The notes beneath the pieces were generated by a model. That model ran no database searches, was not told the DNA's origin, and saw only the letters and a list, made by a program, of their open reading frames with translations. From JAXDLW01 sp050998755 (GTDB lineage: Bacteria > Chloroflexota > Dormibacteria > DASZGP01): 64,000 nucleotides of DNA. The position numbers and the translations under genes are program-made. Every line of letters starts with the position of its first letter. Within the stretch, counting starts at the first letter, position 1. The stretch is taken from NCBI GenBank assembly GCA_050998755.1, contig JBPCPW010000013.1:9690-73689 (forward strand), written 5' to 3'. Below, piece after piece: positions 33,228-41,352 of the stretch.

Positions 33228-33641
33228 TTGATGGAGGCGTGGTACGAGGAGGACGAGGAGGTGCTGGCCCACCCGCGGGACCCGTACCACCGTATCGACG
33301 TCCTGCTCAGCACCCGGCGCGTGCTGGTCAAGCTGGACGGGCGCATCCTGGCCGACAGCTGCAACACGCGAATGCTGTTCGAGACCCATCTACCGGTGCG
33401 TTACTACTTCCCGGCGGAGGACGTCCGCATGGAGCACCTGACCCCATCGGACACCATCACCGCATGCGCCTATAAGGGAGTGACCAGCCGCTACTGGGAC
33501 ATCACCGAGGGCCAACGCGACATCGCCTGGTGCTACGACCGCCCGGCCCCGGAGTTCGCGGCGATCGCCGGTCTGATCGCCTTCTTCAACGAGCGTGTGG
33601 AGATCACCGTCGAGTCGGAAGATGGGGCTGCGCCGGCTTAG
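33228..33641 (+). pseudogene. DUF427 protein, only the C-terminal domain left
   Basis: 137 residues: MEAWYEEDEEVLAHPRDPYH, LVKLDGRILADSCNTRMLFE and VRYYFPAEDVRMEHLTPSDT are the second domain of two-domain DUF427 proteins. Upstream in the same frame GPIAFHWRLM still matches the family back to about 33205, where the LuxR remnant ends. The first domain has been lost in the deletion. A short functional protein cannot be excluded, since single-domain DUF427 proteins exist. Confidence 0.7.
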
Positions 33642-33675
33642 GCCCAGCGTCTCCCCGGCCGCTGAGCATGTCGCA

Positions 33676-34845
33676 TCATGACGCCAGGGGCGATTCGGTG
33701 CCGGAACTCAGGAGCCGCATGTAGGCCTCGTACGCAAACAGCCGGTTCCGCTTCTTGCCCGTGATCTCGATCACCAGGCCCGTCTGGTGCAGACGATCGA
33801 CCGACCGCAGCACCGCAGGCGTACTCAGACCGAGTTCGCGTGTCATCTCCGCCACGGTCGTCACGGGATGCCGCTGCAGGTGCTCATGGACGCGGAGCAA
33901 AGAGCCCGCCGCCCTCCCCTCCGCCCGGAGGCGGGCGCGGTCTGATTCAAATAGCTCAAGGATGGACCGTGCCGTTTGCGCTGCCTCGTCGGCGGTGCTG
34001 ACCACCCCCTCGAGAAAGAATTCGAGCCAGGCCTCCCAGTCCCCCTCGGCTCTGACGGCGTCGAGGAGCTGGTAATACGTCGCTCGCTGTTCCTTCAGAT
34101 AGAGGCTCAGATAGAGCAGCGGGTCCTTGATGGCACCTTCGGCACAAAGAACCAGCGTCACAAGCAGCCTGCCCATGCGGCCGTTGCCGTCAAGGAATGG
34201 ATGGATCGTTTCGAATTGCAGGTGGGCGAGCGCGGCTTTCAGGAGGGTCGGCGTCCGCACAGGGGTGTCGTGGAGAAAAAGTTCCAGTTCTCCCATCAAC
34301 CTCGTGACCTCCTCGTGCGGGGCCGGTACAAATGCGGCGTTCCCGGGCCGAGTCCCACCGAGCCAGTTCTGCGAGCGTCGGAACTCGCCGGGCTCCTTCT
34401 CGCTGCCGCGCCCGCTCCGAAGGAGGATGGCGTGGATCTCCTTGAGAACGCGCAGCGAAAGAGGAAAGCCGGAACGGATCCTGTCTAGTCCATGCTCCAT
34501 AGCCGCCACATAGTTCGAAACCTCGGTCACGTCGGCTGACGGCTGGCTGGCCCGGAGTTCCTCAAACAGCAGCAGATCGGACAGTGATGACTGCGTCCCT
34601 TCGATCTGGGACGAAAGGACGGCCTCCTTCCGGACGTAGAAGTAGAGCACGAGATCGAGGTCTGGCAGCACGCTAGCGAGGCCGTCAAGCCGGCCCAGGG
34701 ATCTGTTCGCGCGTTCGAGGAGATCCTGCAGTCGTTGGTCGAGCAGGATCGGCGGGGAAGGAGGGAGCCCATTGGGCACATAGACGCGATACTCCTCTCC
34801 GCCGCCCCGCATCCGGAGCAGAGTGCCCTGGTTGCCGCGCCGCAT
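33676..34845 (-). CDS. Fic-family protein (class II, with C-terminal winged helix)
   Basis: 389 residues. The inhibitory helix motif SSQIEG (about residue 78) lies N-terminal to the Fic core, as in class II enzymes. The active site reads HPFLDGNGRMGRLLVTLVLC (about residue 215), matching HPFxDGNGRxGR, and AHLQFETIHP precedes it. The last 70 residues (TVAEMTRELGLSTPAVLRSV) form a winged helix. Fic proteins usually transfer AMP to target hydroxyls, with the glutamate of the inhibitory motif blocking ATP. Complete by length and motifs. Confidence 0.92.
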   Translation of the reverse strand: MRRGNQGTLLRMRGGGEEYRVYVPNGLPPSPPILLDQRLQDLLERANRSLGRLDGLASVLPDLDLVLYFYVRKEAVLSSQIEGTQSSLSDLLLFEELRASQPSADVTEVSNYVAAMEHGLDRIRSGFPLSLRVLKEIHAILLRSGRGSEKEPGEFRRSQNWLGGTRPGNAAFVPAPHEEVTRLMGELELFLHDTPVRTPTLLKAALAHLQFETIHPFLDGNGRMGRLLVTLVLCAEGAIKDPLLYLSLYLKEQRATYYQLLDAVRAEGDWEAWLEFFLEGVVSTADEAAQTARSILELFESDRARLRAEGRAAGSLLRVHEHLQRHPVTTVAEMTRELGLSTPAVLRSVDRLHQTGLVIEITGKKRNRLFAYEAYMRLLSSGTESPLAS

Positions 34846-34982
34846 TGGATGACCTCCTTGATTACGTCTGCGTTACTTAGAGGGAGTACTAGTTATGTTT
34901 CGAAGTGTAAATGTTACTAGGCTGATCCGTGGAGAGGGGATCGCCCGAGAACGCGGGCTGCCGCTCCTGCGACATGCAGATG

Positions 34983-34994
34983 TAGAATTATCGC
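34983..34994 (+). promoter_or_regulatory. -10 box for a leaderless antitoxin start
   Basis: TAGAAT (34983-34988), six bases, ATG 34995. A lone GCGACA is found at 34969-34974 but its partner half is absent. Confidence 0.45.
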
Positions 34995-35426
34995 ATGCGT
35001 ATGCGTACCGGGACCCCAGCGACAACCACCAGCCCCCGCGCGGGCACTCAGCGCCCGCAACTGCGAAACCGACTGCCTGAGCACCTCGCGGCCTCGCGGC
35101 TCTCTGCCGAGCAGGTGGCGCAGCGGGTGGAGGCCATCACCGGCACCGCCTTGGACCGCCGCACCCTTCGGCGTTATCTCTCCGGCGCGCCGGTTCTCGA
35201 CGCCACCGCCGTCACCCTCGCGGCGATCGCGCAGGCCCTTGAAATCCCGCTGGGCAACGCGGTCGAACTCGAGGTCGAAGATGCGCTTGAGGCTCAGCTG
35301 TCCGCGTCCGGCCGTCGCCTCCTGAGTGCAGCCCCAGGCCCGGTGCCGCGCCTGTGGGGCCGGCCGGATCCTGCCTGGGGCGACCTGGTCGAACCCTTCC
35401 TCGAGGATCGCCGCAGCCGCTACTGA
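34995..35426 (+). CDS. HTH-domain antitoxin-like protein
   Basis: 143 residues. The middle part SRLSAEQVAQRVEAITGTAL plus LDRRTLRRYLSGAPVLDATA and LAAIAQALEIPLG is an Xre-like helix-turn-helix. The C-terminus (GDLVEPFLEDRRSRY) is probably toxin-binding. The stop overlaps the PIN gene start by one base (TGATG). It probably represses the pair. Confidence 0.65.
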   Translation: MRMRTGTPATTTSPRAGTQRPQLRNRLPEHLAASRLSAEQVAQRVEAITGTALDRRTLRRYLSGAPVLDATAVTLAAIAQALEIPLGNAVELEVEDALEAQLSASGRRLLSAAPGPVPRLWGRPDPAWGDLVEPFLEDRRSRY

Positions 35427-35860
35427 TGTCGGTCACTGCCAGCGTGCTTGACACATCTGCGTTCGGCCGCGCGTTCGAAGCCGGCCCGCACCAGGCCGAA
35501 GTACTGGAGTTGCTCGATTCGCGCCGAGCCGTGATCTCAATGCTCGTGGTGCCAGAGGCGCGCGGCATCGTCAACACCAAGATCCGGCGCGGGCTTTCCC
35601 CACGCGATGCCGAGCGCCTGTGGCGGCAACTGCAACATGGCCTGGCGCTGGCGCGCCGGGCACCCGTCGAGGTCGAGGACTACGAACGCGCCCAGAAGAT
35701 CCTGGTCGGCTCGCCGACACTGGTCGCCGCGGATGCGCTCCACGTCGCCGTCGCCATGGGCATTGCCGGCGCCGGCGCGCGGGTCACTTTCCTCACCGCC
35801 GACGAGCGCCAGGCCAGCGTGGCCGGGCGTCTGCTCGACGAGGTCCGGCTGCTGGCCTGA
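35426..35860 (+). CDS. PIN-domain toxin
   Basis: 144 residues from ATG 35426. SVLDTSAFGRAFEAGP (D), VVPEARGIVNTKIRRG (E), SPTLVAADALHVAVAMGIAG (D) and FLTADERQASVAGRL (D) give the PIN acidic set. ATG 35426 is chosen because of the one-base overlap with the antitoxin stop. A 24-residue longer frame exists but is proline/glycine-rich. Confidence 0.82.
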   Translation: MSVTASVLDTSAFGRAFEAGPHQAEVLELLDSRRAVISMLVVPEARGIVNTKIRRGLSPRDAERLWRQLQHGLALARRAPVEVEDYERAQKILVGSPTLVAADALHVAVAMGIAGAGARVTFLTADERQASVAGRLLDEVRLLA

Positions 35861-35882
35861 CCGGCGTCGCCGGCGCAGGTTC

Positions 35883-37103
35883 TCAGCCGCCCGCCGGCAC
35901 CGCCTCACTCATCAGCGACGCAACGTCCGCCGCCACCTCCGCGGGGGCCGGCATGGCGGCGATCTCGGCCGCCAGCTCACCCGCGCGGCGCCTCAGGCCC
36001 GGGTCGGTGAGAGCGCGCTCGATTCCCGCCCGGAGCACCTCGACGGTGACATCCTCCGGCGCCGCGATGCCGACGGTGTTCGGTCCCATCTGCACCGTCG
36101 CGGTCGTGCACAGCACGGCGACCCCGGCCCTCTCGCAGGCCGCTGCCACCAGGGGCTGGTCGGTCCCCAGCGGCACCAGGCACATCGGCAGACCCGCTGT
36201 CAGCGACCCGTATGCCGTCCCCCGCCCGGCATGGCACACGACCGCGCTGGCCCGGTCGAGGATGAGGTCCTGGTCGATGTATCGGGCGACGCGGACGTTC
36301 GCCGGCAGCTCACCGAGCGCCGCGATGTCGCCGCTGATCCCAATCGTCATGACCACGTCGACGTCGAGGGCCGCCACCGCAGCGGCAATCTTCTGGAAGA
36401 CCAGGACATTGTGGCTGAGGACAGTGCCCATGGTGACGTACAGGATCGGTCTGCCAACCAGGTCCGCCAGCCACGCCGGCGCCTCCGCCTCGGCGGCGCT
36501 AGCGACCTGGACCGGGCGCAGCGGACGCCGGTTGGTTACAAACGCCGACATGCCGTCTTCCAGGGAGGGCGGCGTGGTGTCGAGGGTCACCACTCCCTGT
36601 AGGGTGGAGAGTTCATCGTCAACAGCCAGGCCGCGGGTGGCGCGTGCCGCGGCCAGCTCCTCGCCGATGATCATCCTCGCCACCATCGCCGGCATCGGCG
36701 CACTCAGTGCGAAGACCGCCACCGGGATGCCCAGCTCGTCCCCCGACAGCCAGCCGCCGAAGCTCAGGTTGTCGCGGATGATGAGGTCGGGCCGCCACTC
36801 ACGCGCCAGCTCGGCGATCCCCTCCGCGGCGGGGACCGCGGTCTTCGCCACCAGCCAGTTGAGCTGCTCAAGGGGGTTGGTGGCACCCGCGTCCGCGAGT
36901 TCGCTGCCGGCCTCACGCCCGTCCCAGTCGGGCCCGTGGCCCACCGGCGTCAGCCCGGCCGCGCGGATCGCCCAACCGAACGCGCGCGTCGACGCCACGC
37001 GCACCTCGTGACCCTCCGACTCCAGCGCGCGGGCGAAGGCGACGATGGGGTTCAGGTGCCCCGACCCCGGGACAATGCTGAACAGGATGCGCTTGCCGGC
37101 CAT
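35883..37103 (-). CDS. UGT/MGT-like glycosyltransferase (GT1 family)
   Basis: 406 residues. N-terminal ILFSIVPGSGHLNPIVAFAR is the acceptor-domain start of macrolide/sterol-type GT1 enzymes. C-terminal VVCHAGRGTAYGSLTAGLPM and CLVPLGTDQPLVA form the nucleotide-sugar site (HxGxGT...DQ). It should transfer a sugar to a small lipophilic molecule; the acceptor is unknown. It is divergent from a TetR regulator with a palindrome between them, which suggests a xenobiotic or antibiotic inactivation unit. Confidence 0.88.
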   Translation of the reverse strand: MAGKRILFSIVPGSGHLNPIVAFARALESEGHEVRVASTRAFGWAIRAAGLTPVGHGPDWDGREAGSELADAGATNPLEQLNWLVAKTAVPAAEGIAELAREWRPDLIIRDNLSFGGWLSGDELGIPVAVFALSAPMPAMVARMIIGEELAAARATRGLAVDDELSTLQGVVTLDTTPPSLEDGMSAFVTNRRPLRPVQVASAAEAEAPAWLADLVGRPILYVTMGTVLSHNVLVFQKIAAAVAALDVDVVMTIGISGDIAALGELPANVRVARYIDQDLILDRASAVVCHAGRGTAYGSLTAGLPMCLVPLGTDQPLVAAACERAGVAVLCTTATVQMGPNTVGIAAPEDVTVEVLRAGIERALTDPGLRRRAGELAAEIAAMPAPAEVAADVASLMSEAVPAGG

Positions 37104-37133
37104 ACTTGCCTCCTTCAGTACTCAGACATTCGA

Positions 37134-37148
37134 TGCAGTCATACTGCA
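37134..37148. promoter_or_regulatory. candidate TetR operator
   Basis: Inverted repeat TGCAGT-CAT-ACTGCA in the 75-bp gap between the glycosyltransferase and the TetR gene, the usual place for a shared operator. Confidence 0.45.
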
Positions 37149-37178
37149 CTCATCGCTGTGCTACTGTAGACCCGACAG

Positions 37179-37790
37179 ATGGCCGACGTCAAGCCCCCCC
37201 CAACATATCGCCAGCTCCAGGCCCAGGAGACCCGCCGCCGAATTGCGGCGTCGGCTCGCCGTCTCTTCGCCGAGAACGGGTACTCCACAACCGCCATCGG
37301 CGCGATCGCGCAGGACGTCGGTGTCGCGGCGCGCACCGTCTACGCCACCTTCGGCACCAAGAAGGCGATCCTCGGCGCCATCTGCCAGACATGGTTGGAA
37401 GAGTCGCTGACCATCGCGCTCATCGGCGAGGCGGTGAGCGAGGCGAACCCGCGACGGGCCCTCGAACTCCTCGCCCAAGCCTCCCGCCAGCAGTGGGAGA
37501 GCGGTGGCGACATCGTATCCATGCTCCAGACGGCGGCCGCCACGGATGGCGAGATCGCCGCCATGCTGCAGGAGTGGGGCGGTGATCGGCAGAGGGCGAT
37601 GAGCGGGGTGATTCGACGGATCGGCGGAGAGCTGAGGCCAGGACTTGACCAGAAGTCCGCTGGCGCAATCATCCGGGCGCTGACCCATCCCGGGCTCTAC
37701 CAATCGCTGGTCCACGACACCGGCTGGAGCCCCGATCGCTTCCAGCGTTGGCTGGCCGACACCATGATCATGCAGTTCCTCAAGGAGTGA
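37179..37790 (+). CDS. TetR-family transcriptional regulator
   Basis: 203 residues. The N-terminal HTH is complete: ETRRRIAASARRLFAENGYS, TTAIGAIAQDVGVAARTVYA and TFGTKKAILGAICQ. The ligand domain is helical (QMWLEESLTIALIG-like stretch through LTHPGLYQSLVHDTGW). It is likely to repress the divergent glycosyltransferase gene and itself through the palindrome at 37134-37148. Confidence 0.9.
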   Translation: MADVKPPPTYRQLQAQETRRRIAASARRLFAENGYSTTAIGAIAQDVGVAARTVYATFGTKKAILGAICQTWLEESLTIALIGEAVSEANPRRALELLAQASRQQWESGGDIVSMLQTAAATDGEIAAMLQEWGGDRQRAMSGVIRRIGGELRPGLDQKSAGAIIRALTHPGLYQSLVHDTGWSPDRFQRWLADTMIMQFLKE

Positions 37791-37811
37791 GAGCCTCGAC
37801 ACCCTATGTGG

Positions 37812-37823
37812 TACCCTACATCG
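37812..37823 (+). promoter_or_regulatory. -10 box for a leaderless antitoxin start
   Basis: TACCCT (37812-37817) and six bases directly before GTG 37824. Confidence 0.45.
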
Positions 37824-38048
37824 GTGAAGAAGACCAGCCTGTACCTCCACGAGACCGACGTGCAGCGACTGCGACGGCTGGCGGCCGCTGAGGGAAGGAG
37901 CCAGGCCGACATCGTCCGCTCCGCGATCGCGACCTATGAAGCCGCCAGCACGGCACGGAGCTTTGCGCTCGATGGGGTCTGGACGGGAGATGGCTCGTCG
38001 GTCGCCGACATCCCCGAGGAGGAACTGCTCAAGGGCTTCGGCGAGTGA
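37824..38048 (+). CDS. ribbon-helix-helix antitoxin (VapB/CopG type)
   Basis: 74 residues from GTG 37824. VKKTSLYLHETDVQRLRRLA and AAEGRSQADIVRSAIATYEA are the ribbon-helix-helix, and DIPEEELLKGFGE is a toxin-binding tail like that of the VapB at 16459. An alternative ATG at 37806 would add six residues, but a -10 box at 37812 makes GTG 37824 likelier. It overlaps the PIN gene by GTGA. Confidence 0.82.
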   Translation: MKKTSLYLHETDVQRLRRLAAAEGRSQADIVRSAIATYEAASTARSFALDGVWTGDGSSVADIPEEELLKGFGE

Positions 38049-38467
38049 CCCTGGTCATCGACGCCGCCCCGCTGATCGCTTTGAGCGACCGGGCCGATCC
38101 GCGGCGCGACGAAGTTCGTCGTGTGCTCGCGTCAGAACCGGGCAGGCTCGTCATCCCCGCCACAGTCACCGCCGAGGTGGACTACATCCTTCGGCAGCGC
38201 GCCGGTCGCGCAGCGGCACGGGCATTCCTGGCCGACCTGGCATCGGCGTCTTTCCTGGTGGAGAGCCTCACTGTCGAGGAGCACGGTATGGCACTGGAGA
38301 TCGACCAGCGGTACCCTCGGCTGGACGTCGGCCTGGCCGACCTCTCGATTGTCGTACTGGCGCACCGGCTAGGGGTCAAGCGCCTCCTCACCTTTGACGA
38401 GCGCCATTTCCGTGTTCTCGGGCCGGTATCTGGCGGGACCTTTCAGTTGCTCCCCGCCGATGGCTAA
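38045..38467 (+). CDS. PIN-domain toxin (VapC family)
   Basis: 140 residues. TLVIDAAPLIALSDRADP (D), ATVTAEVDYILRQRAG (E), DVGLADLSIVVLAHRL (D) and LLTFDERHFRVL (D) complete the PIN site. It is clearly related to the VapC at 16040 (same length, matching GLADxSIVVLA). The GTG start overlaps the antitoxin stop as GTGA. Confidence 0.87.
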   Translation: MTLVIDAAPLIALSDRADPRRDEVRRVLASEPGRLVIPATVTAEVDYILRQRAGRAAARAFLADLASASFLVESLTVEEHGMALEIDQRYPRLDVGLADLSIVVLAHRLGVKRLLTFDERHFRVLGPVSGGTFQLLPADG

Positions 38468-38515
38468 CCGGACCCGGCCGCGCATCAGATGCGCTCGCTG
38501 ATAGCATCAGTCATC

Positions 38516-38798
38516 ATGGCTCGCACCACGCTGGACCTCGACGCCTCGGTATTGCGCGCGCTGAAACGTCGGGGGCGTGGACGCGCTCCTGGGCCGCCCC
38601 CATATCCGGACGCCGGGCGAGGAAGAGGGTTTCTGGCAGATCTACCAGGCCACTGCGGGCCGGCAACCCCGCGGTCACGACGTCCCCGATGCACATCTTG
38701 CCGCGCTGATGCGCCAGCACGGCGTGGGGCTGATCTACTCGCGGGACCGCGACTTCCGTCGCTTTCCCGGCATCCGGGTGAAGAATCCATTCGAGTGA
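38516..38798 (+). pseudogene. deletion-fused vapB-vapC remnant
   Basis: ATG 38516 begins MARTTLDLDASVLRALKRR, the first ribbon and helix of a VapB antitoxin, then the frame degenerates. In another frame from about 38565 the sequence reads DALLGRPHIRTPGEEEGFWQ and DVPDAHLAALMRQHGVGLIY through FPGIRVKNPFE, the C-terminal half of a PIN toxin. The antitoxin C-terminus and toxin N-terminus have been removed in one deletion near 38565. Confidence 0.7.
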
Positions 38799-38913
38799 CG
38801 GTCGGATCGGCCCGGGACCCTGAAACCGCGCTGAGCGTTAGTGGCTAGGGCGCCACCGCGAGATGGTTGACGTAGCTCTCCCACCTCCCCCGGTGGCCGT
38901 GCGAACAAGAAAT

Positions 38914-38953
38914 CCGCAGAAAGTAAAGGGGCGCGCCCTGCGGCCCGCCCCTT
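38914..38953 (-). terminator. rho-independent terminator after the YceI remnant
   Basis: Stem AAGGGGCG (38926-38933) and CGCCCCTT (38946-38953) around 12 bases. On the minus strand it is followed by TTTACTTTCTG, a T-rich tail, 16 bases after the YceI stop. Confidence 0.65.
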
Positions 38954-38968
38954 CAGAACCCGGTCAGG

Positions 38969-39335
38969 TCAGACGGTCTCTGCCGCGACCTCCTCGGCGA
39001 CCGCGGCCTTGCTCTCACCGAGCTGGCCTTCGATCTCGAGCTTGACCTTGTCGCCCACCAGCAGCCCGCCGACGGCCTGCGCCGGGGCGTTCCACTTGAG
39101 GCCGTAGTCGCCGCGGCTGATCTCGCCGCTGAACGATGCGCCGATCTTGCGGTTGCCGTAGGGGTCAGTTCCCTCGCCGGCGTACTCGCCGGTGAACACC
39201 ACCGACTTGGTGACGTCGCGGATGGTGAGATCGCCCGTGACCTTGAGGCTTTCGCCCTCGGCTTCAACGGTGGTCACCTTGAAGGTGATCTTGGGGTATT
39301 TCTCCACTTCGAAGAAGTCCGCGCAGATGCGTTGG
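38969..39335 (-). pseudogene. YceI-family protein, N-terminal half deleted
   Basis: The frame ADFFEVEKYPKITFKVTTVE, TGDLTIRDVTKSVVFTGEYA and GASFSGEISRGDYGLKWNAP is the C-terminal two thirds of a YceI lipocalin-like protein. The first part, which should contain the usual TWxIDPxHS start, is absent. At about 39330 the homology switches to an alpha/beta hydrolase in another frame. Probably a deletion scar, with its terminator still in place. Confidence 0.75.
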
Positions 39336-39999
39336 GAATCTCCTGCCCGCTGGACAAAAACGCGGACCAGCGTGAGATGAGGTCGGGGTCGGGGCGCGCC
39401 TTGTTGGCGAGATAGGCCGCACTGAGGATCACGGTGTCGACCGAGAGCTTGACGCAACCGTTGGGTTTGAGACTCTCGAGCAGCCCGCTGAAGGTGTGCC
39501 CGGGCGACACCGCCTTGATCCGCGGGTCGGTCTTCGCCACCAGGTTGGTGGTGCCCCCGCCCTGGCTGTAGCCGGTGATCCCCACGTGCGTGGCATCCGC
39601 GCCGGTCGCGGGATGGGACAGCACCCAGTCGAGCACGTCGCGCGCGTCCTGAACCGTCTTCGGGCCGAAGAAGTCGAACAGCCCCCCTGAGTCGTAGGGC
39701 GGAGCGCCGTGCCCGCGCGCCGACCAGACAACGCCGACATATCCGATCTGGGCGTAGGCCTCAGCGCGCCCCGCCTCGCTGGTCAGGTCGCCTCCCCCGC
39801 CGTGCGGGATCATCACGACGGGGTACGTGCCGGCCGCGGCCGGGCGGTAGTAGCGCGCCTTGAGCGCGACGCCGTCAATTGACGACGTGATCGTGAAGTC
39901 GGAGGTGACCACCGCCGCTGCTGCCGCAGAGCGCGGCGCAACACCGCCGAAAACACCGACGAGGGCGATGAGCGCCAGGATCCGCGCGCGCGGCTTCAG
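39328..39999 (-). pseudogene. secreted alpha/beta hydrolase (X-Pro peptidase-like), C-terminus deleted
   Basis: About 220 residues. Upstream of GTG 39912 the same frame encodes a signal peptide (RILALIALVGVFGGVAPRSA), so the real start is likely a CTG at 39997-39999 overlapping the preceding TGA as CTGA. Core motifs are PVVMIPHGGGG, GVVWSARGHGAPPYDSGG and the nucleophile elbow GITGYSQGG. The homology ends at SGQEIPNA, before the acid and histidine of the triad, where YceI sequence begins. It cannot encode a complete hydrolase. Confidence 0.7.
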
Positions 40000-40228
40000 G
40001 GCTCCAGCAACTCCTTGACCAGGCCGTTCAGTTTGTCGGCGTTGCTGCGGATGATGCGCACATACTCCAGGATCGTCTCGTGGTCGTCGGTGTACTCGAG
40101 GAGATCGGCGAAACCCATGATGGCAGTCAGAGGGGTGCGCAGCTTATCTTATGGGCCATCTCGTCCCGCTGGTCCGCTGTGACCTTGCCCTCCACCTGAC
40201 CTACGCTATCAAGCAATGGGCCGTTCAC
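39996..40228 (-). pseudogene. histidine kinase HisKA remnant broken by a 5-bp duplication
   Basis: The minus strand encodes LLDSVGQVEGKVTADQRDEM and AHK, then in a shifted frame LRTPLTAIMGFADLLEYTDD, ETILEYVRIIRSNADKLNGL and VKELLEP before TGA. This is the dimerisation and phosphoacceptor region (AHKLRTPLTAI; the histidine is the phosphosite). A tandem ATAAG ATAAG just after the histidine codon causes the shift, and dropping one copy restores AHKLRTP. No ATPase domain follows. Confidence 0.7.
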
Positions 40229-40263
40229 AACGCCAGGACAGTGTCTGAGAGCAAGAGGGCCTG

Positions 40264-41304
40264 ATGGCCCACCTCGGCCTGCCCGTCCTCGGTGGCATCT
40301 TCCTCGCTGCCGTGGCCCTCGTCTGGGTCGCGGGGATCCAGCTCTCCAACACCACCGATGAGATCGACGCGAAATTCGGTTTCGGCGAGGCGCTGGGCGG
40401 CCTCATCCTGCTGGCCGTGGCGACCAACCTCCCTGAGATTGCGATCGTTGGCACCGCGGCGGCGCAGCACAACTTCGACATCGCGACCGGCAACATCCTC
40501 GGCGGCGTCGCCATCCAGACGGTGGTGCTGGTGGCGCTTGATGGCTTTGGAGTGCCGCGCCGGCCCCTGACCAATGCCACCGCGTCGCTGGTGCAGGTGC
40601 TCGAGGGGGTGCTGGTGATGGCGGTTCTCGCGGTGGCCATAGCCGCCACCCTCCTCCCGCGCAGCCTGGTCGTGGCCAGGGTGGACCCCAGCGCGCTGCT
40701 GATCGTGGTGTTGTGGGTCGGCGGCCTCTGGTTCGTGCGCCGCGCCAGCAAGAGCCTGCCCTGGAGGACCACCCGCGAGGACGCCCCCGATGCCGGCCGG
40801 AAGCGTCGCGCCAAGAAGCGCAAACCGCGCCCTATAGCGGTGACGCTGGTGATCTTCGGCGCCGCAGCGGTGGCCACGCTGGCGGCGGGGATCGGATTGG
40901 AGGAGAGCGGCAATGCGATCGCCAACCAGATCCACCTCAACGGCGCCGTGTTCGGTGGGACCGTGCTGGCCGCTGCCACCGCCCTGCCCGAACTGTCGAC
41001 CGGGTTGGCGGCAGTGCGCATCGAGGATTTTGAGCTGGCGGTGAGCGACATTTTCGGCGGCAATGCCTTCCTGCCGGTGCTGTTCTTCCCGGCGACACTG
41101 CTGGCGGGCGAGTCGGTGCTGGGCAAGGCCGCCAAGACCGACGTGTTTCTCGCTGTCCTGGGCATCCTGCTGACGGCCATTTACGTTTACGGCCTGGTGC
41201 TCAGACCGAAGCGGCAATACCTGCGGCTGGGGCCGGATTCGATTGCTGTTCTGACGCTCTACCTCGTGGGAATCGCCGGGCTGGTGGTCGTGAGCCGAAG
41301 CTGA
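40264..41304 (+). CDS. sodium/calcium exchanger-family (CaCA) membrane protein
   Basis: 346 residues with about ten membrane segments in two homologous halves. The alpha repeats are GLILLAVATNLPEIAIVGTA (about residue 45) and GTVLAAATALPELSTGLAAV (about 238), each followed by a GN/GGN region (TGNILGGVAIQ, SDIFGGNAFLP). A basic cytoplasmic loop (GRKRRAKKRKPRP) separates the halves. It exchanges a cation such as calcium for sodium or protons. It is divergent from the kinase remnant. Confidence 0.88.
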   Translation: MAHLGLPVLGGIFLAAVALVWVAGIQLSNTTDEIDAKFGFGEALGGLILLAVATNLPEIAIVGTAAAQHNFDIATGNILGGVAIQTVVLVALDGFGVPRRPLTNATASLVQVLEGVLVMAVLAVAIAATLLPRSLVVARVDPSALLIVVLWVGGLWFVRRASKSLPWRTTREDAPDAGRKRRAKKRKPRPIAVTLVIFGAAAVATLAAGIGLEESGNAIANQIHLNGAVFGGTVLAAATALPELSTGLAAVRIEDFELAVSDIFGGNAFLPVLFFPATLLAGESVLGKAAKTDVFLAVLGILLTAIYVYGLVLRPKRQYLRLGPDSIAVLTLYLVGIAGLVVVSRS

Positions 41305-41339
41305 GGGTAAGACCCTGGTCATGATGCAGCGCTCTGTGC

Positions 41340-41352
41340 TACCATGTGCTAC
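41340..41352 (+). promoter_or_regulatory. -10 box for a leaderless antitoxin start
   Basis: TACCAT (41340-41345) and seven bases before ATG 41353. Confidence 0.4.

Noticed and set aside
34969..34986. GCGACA at 34969 as a seventh WYL-type promoter
   Set aside because: The second half reads TGTAGA instead of TGTCGC, and no hexamer lies at the required distance on the minus strand.
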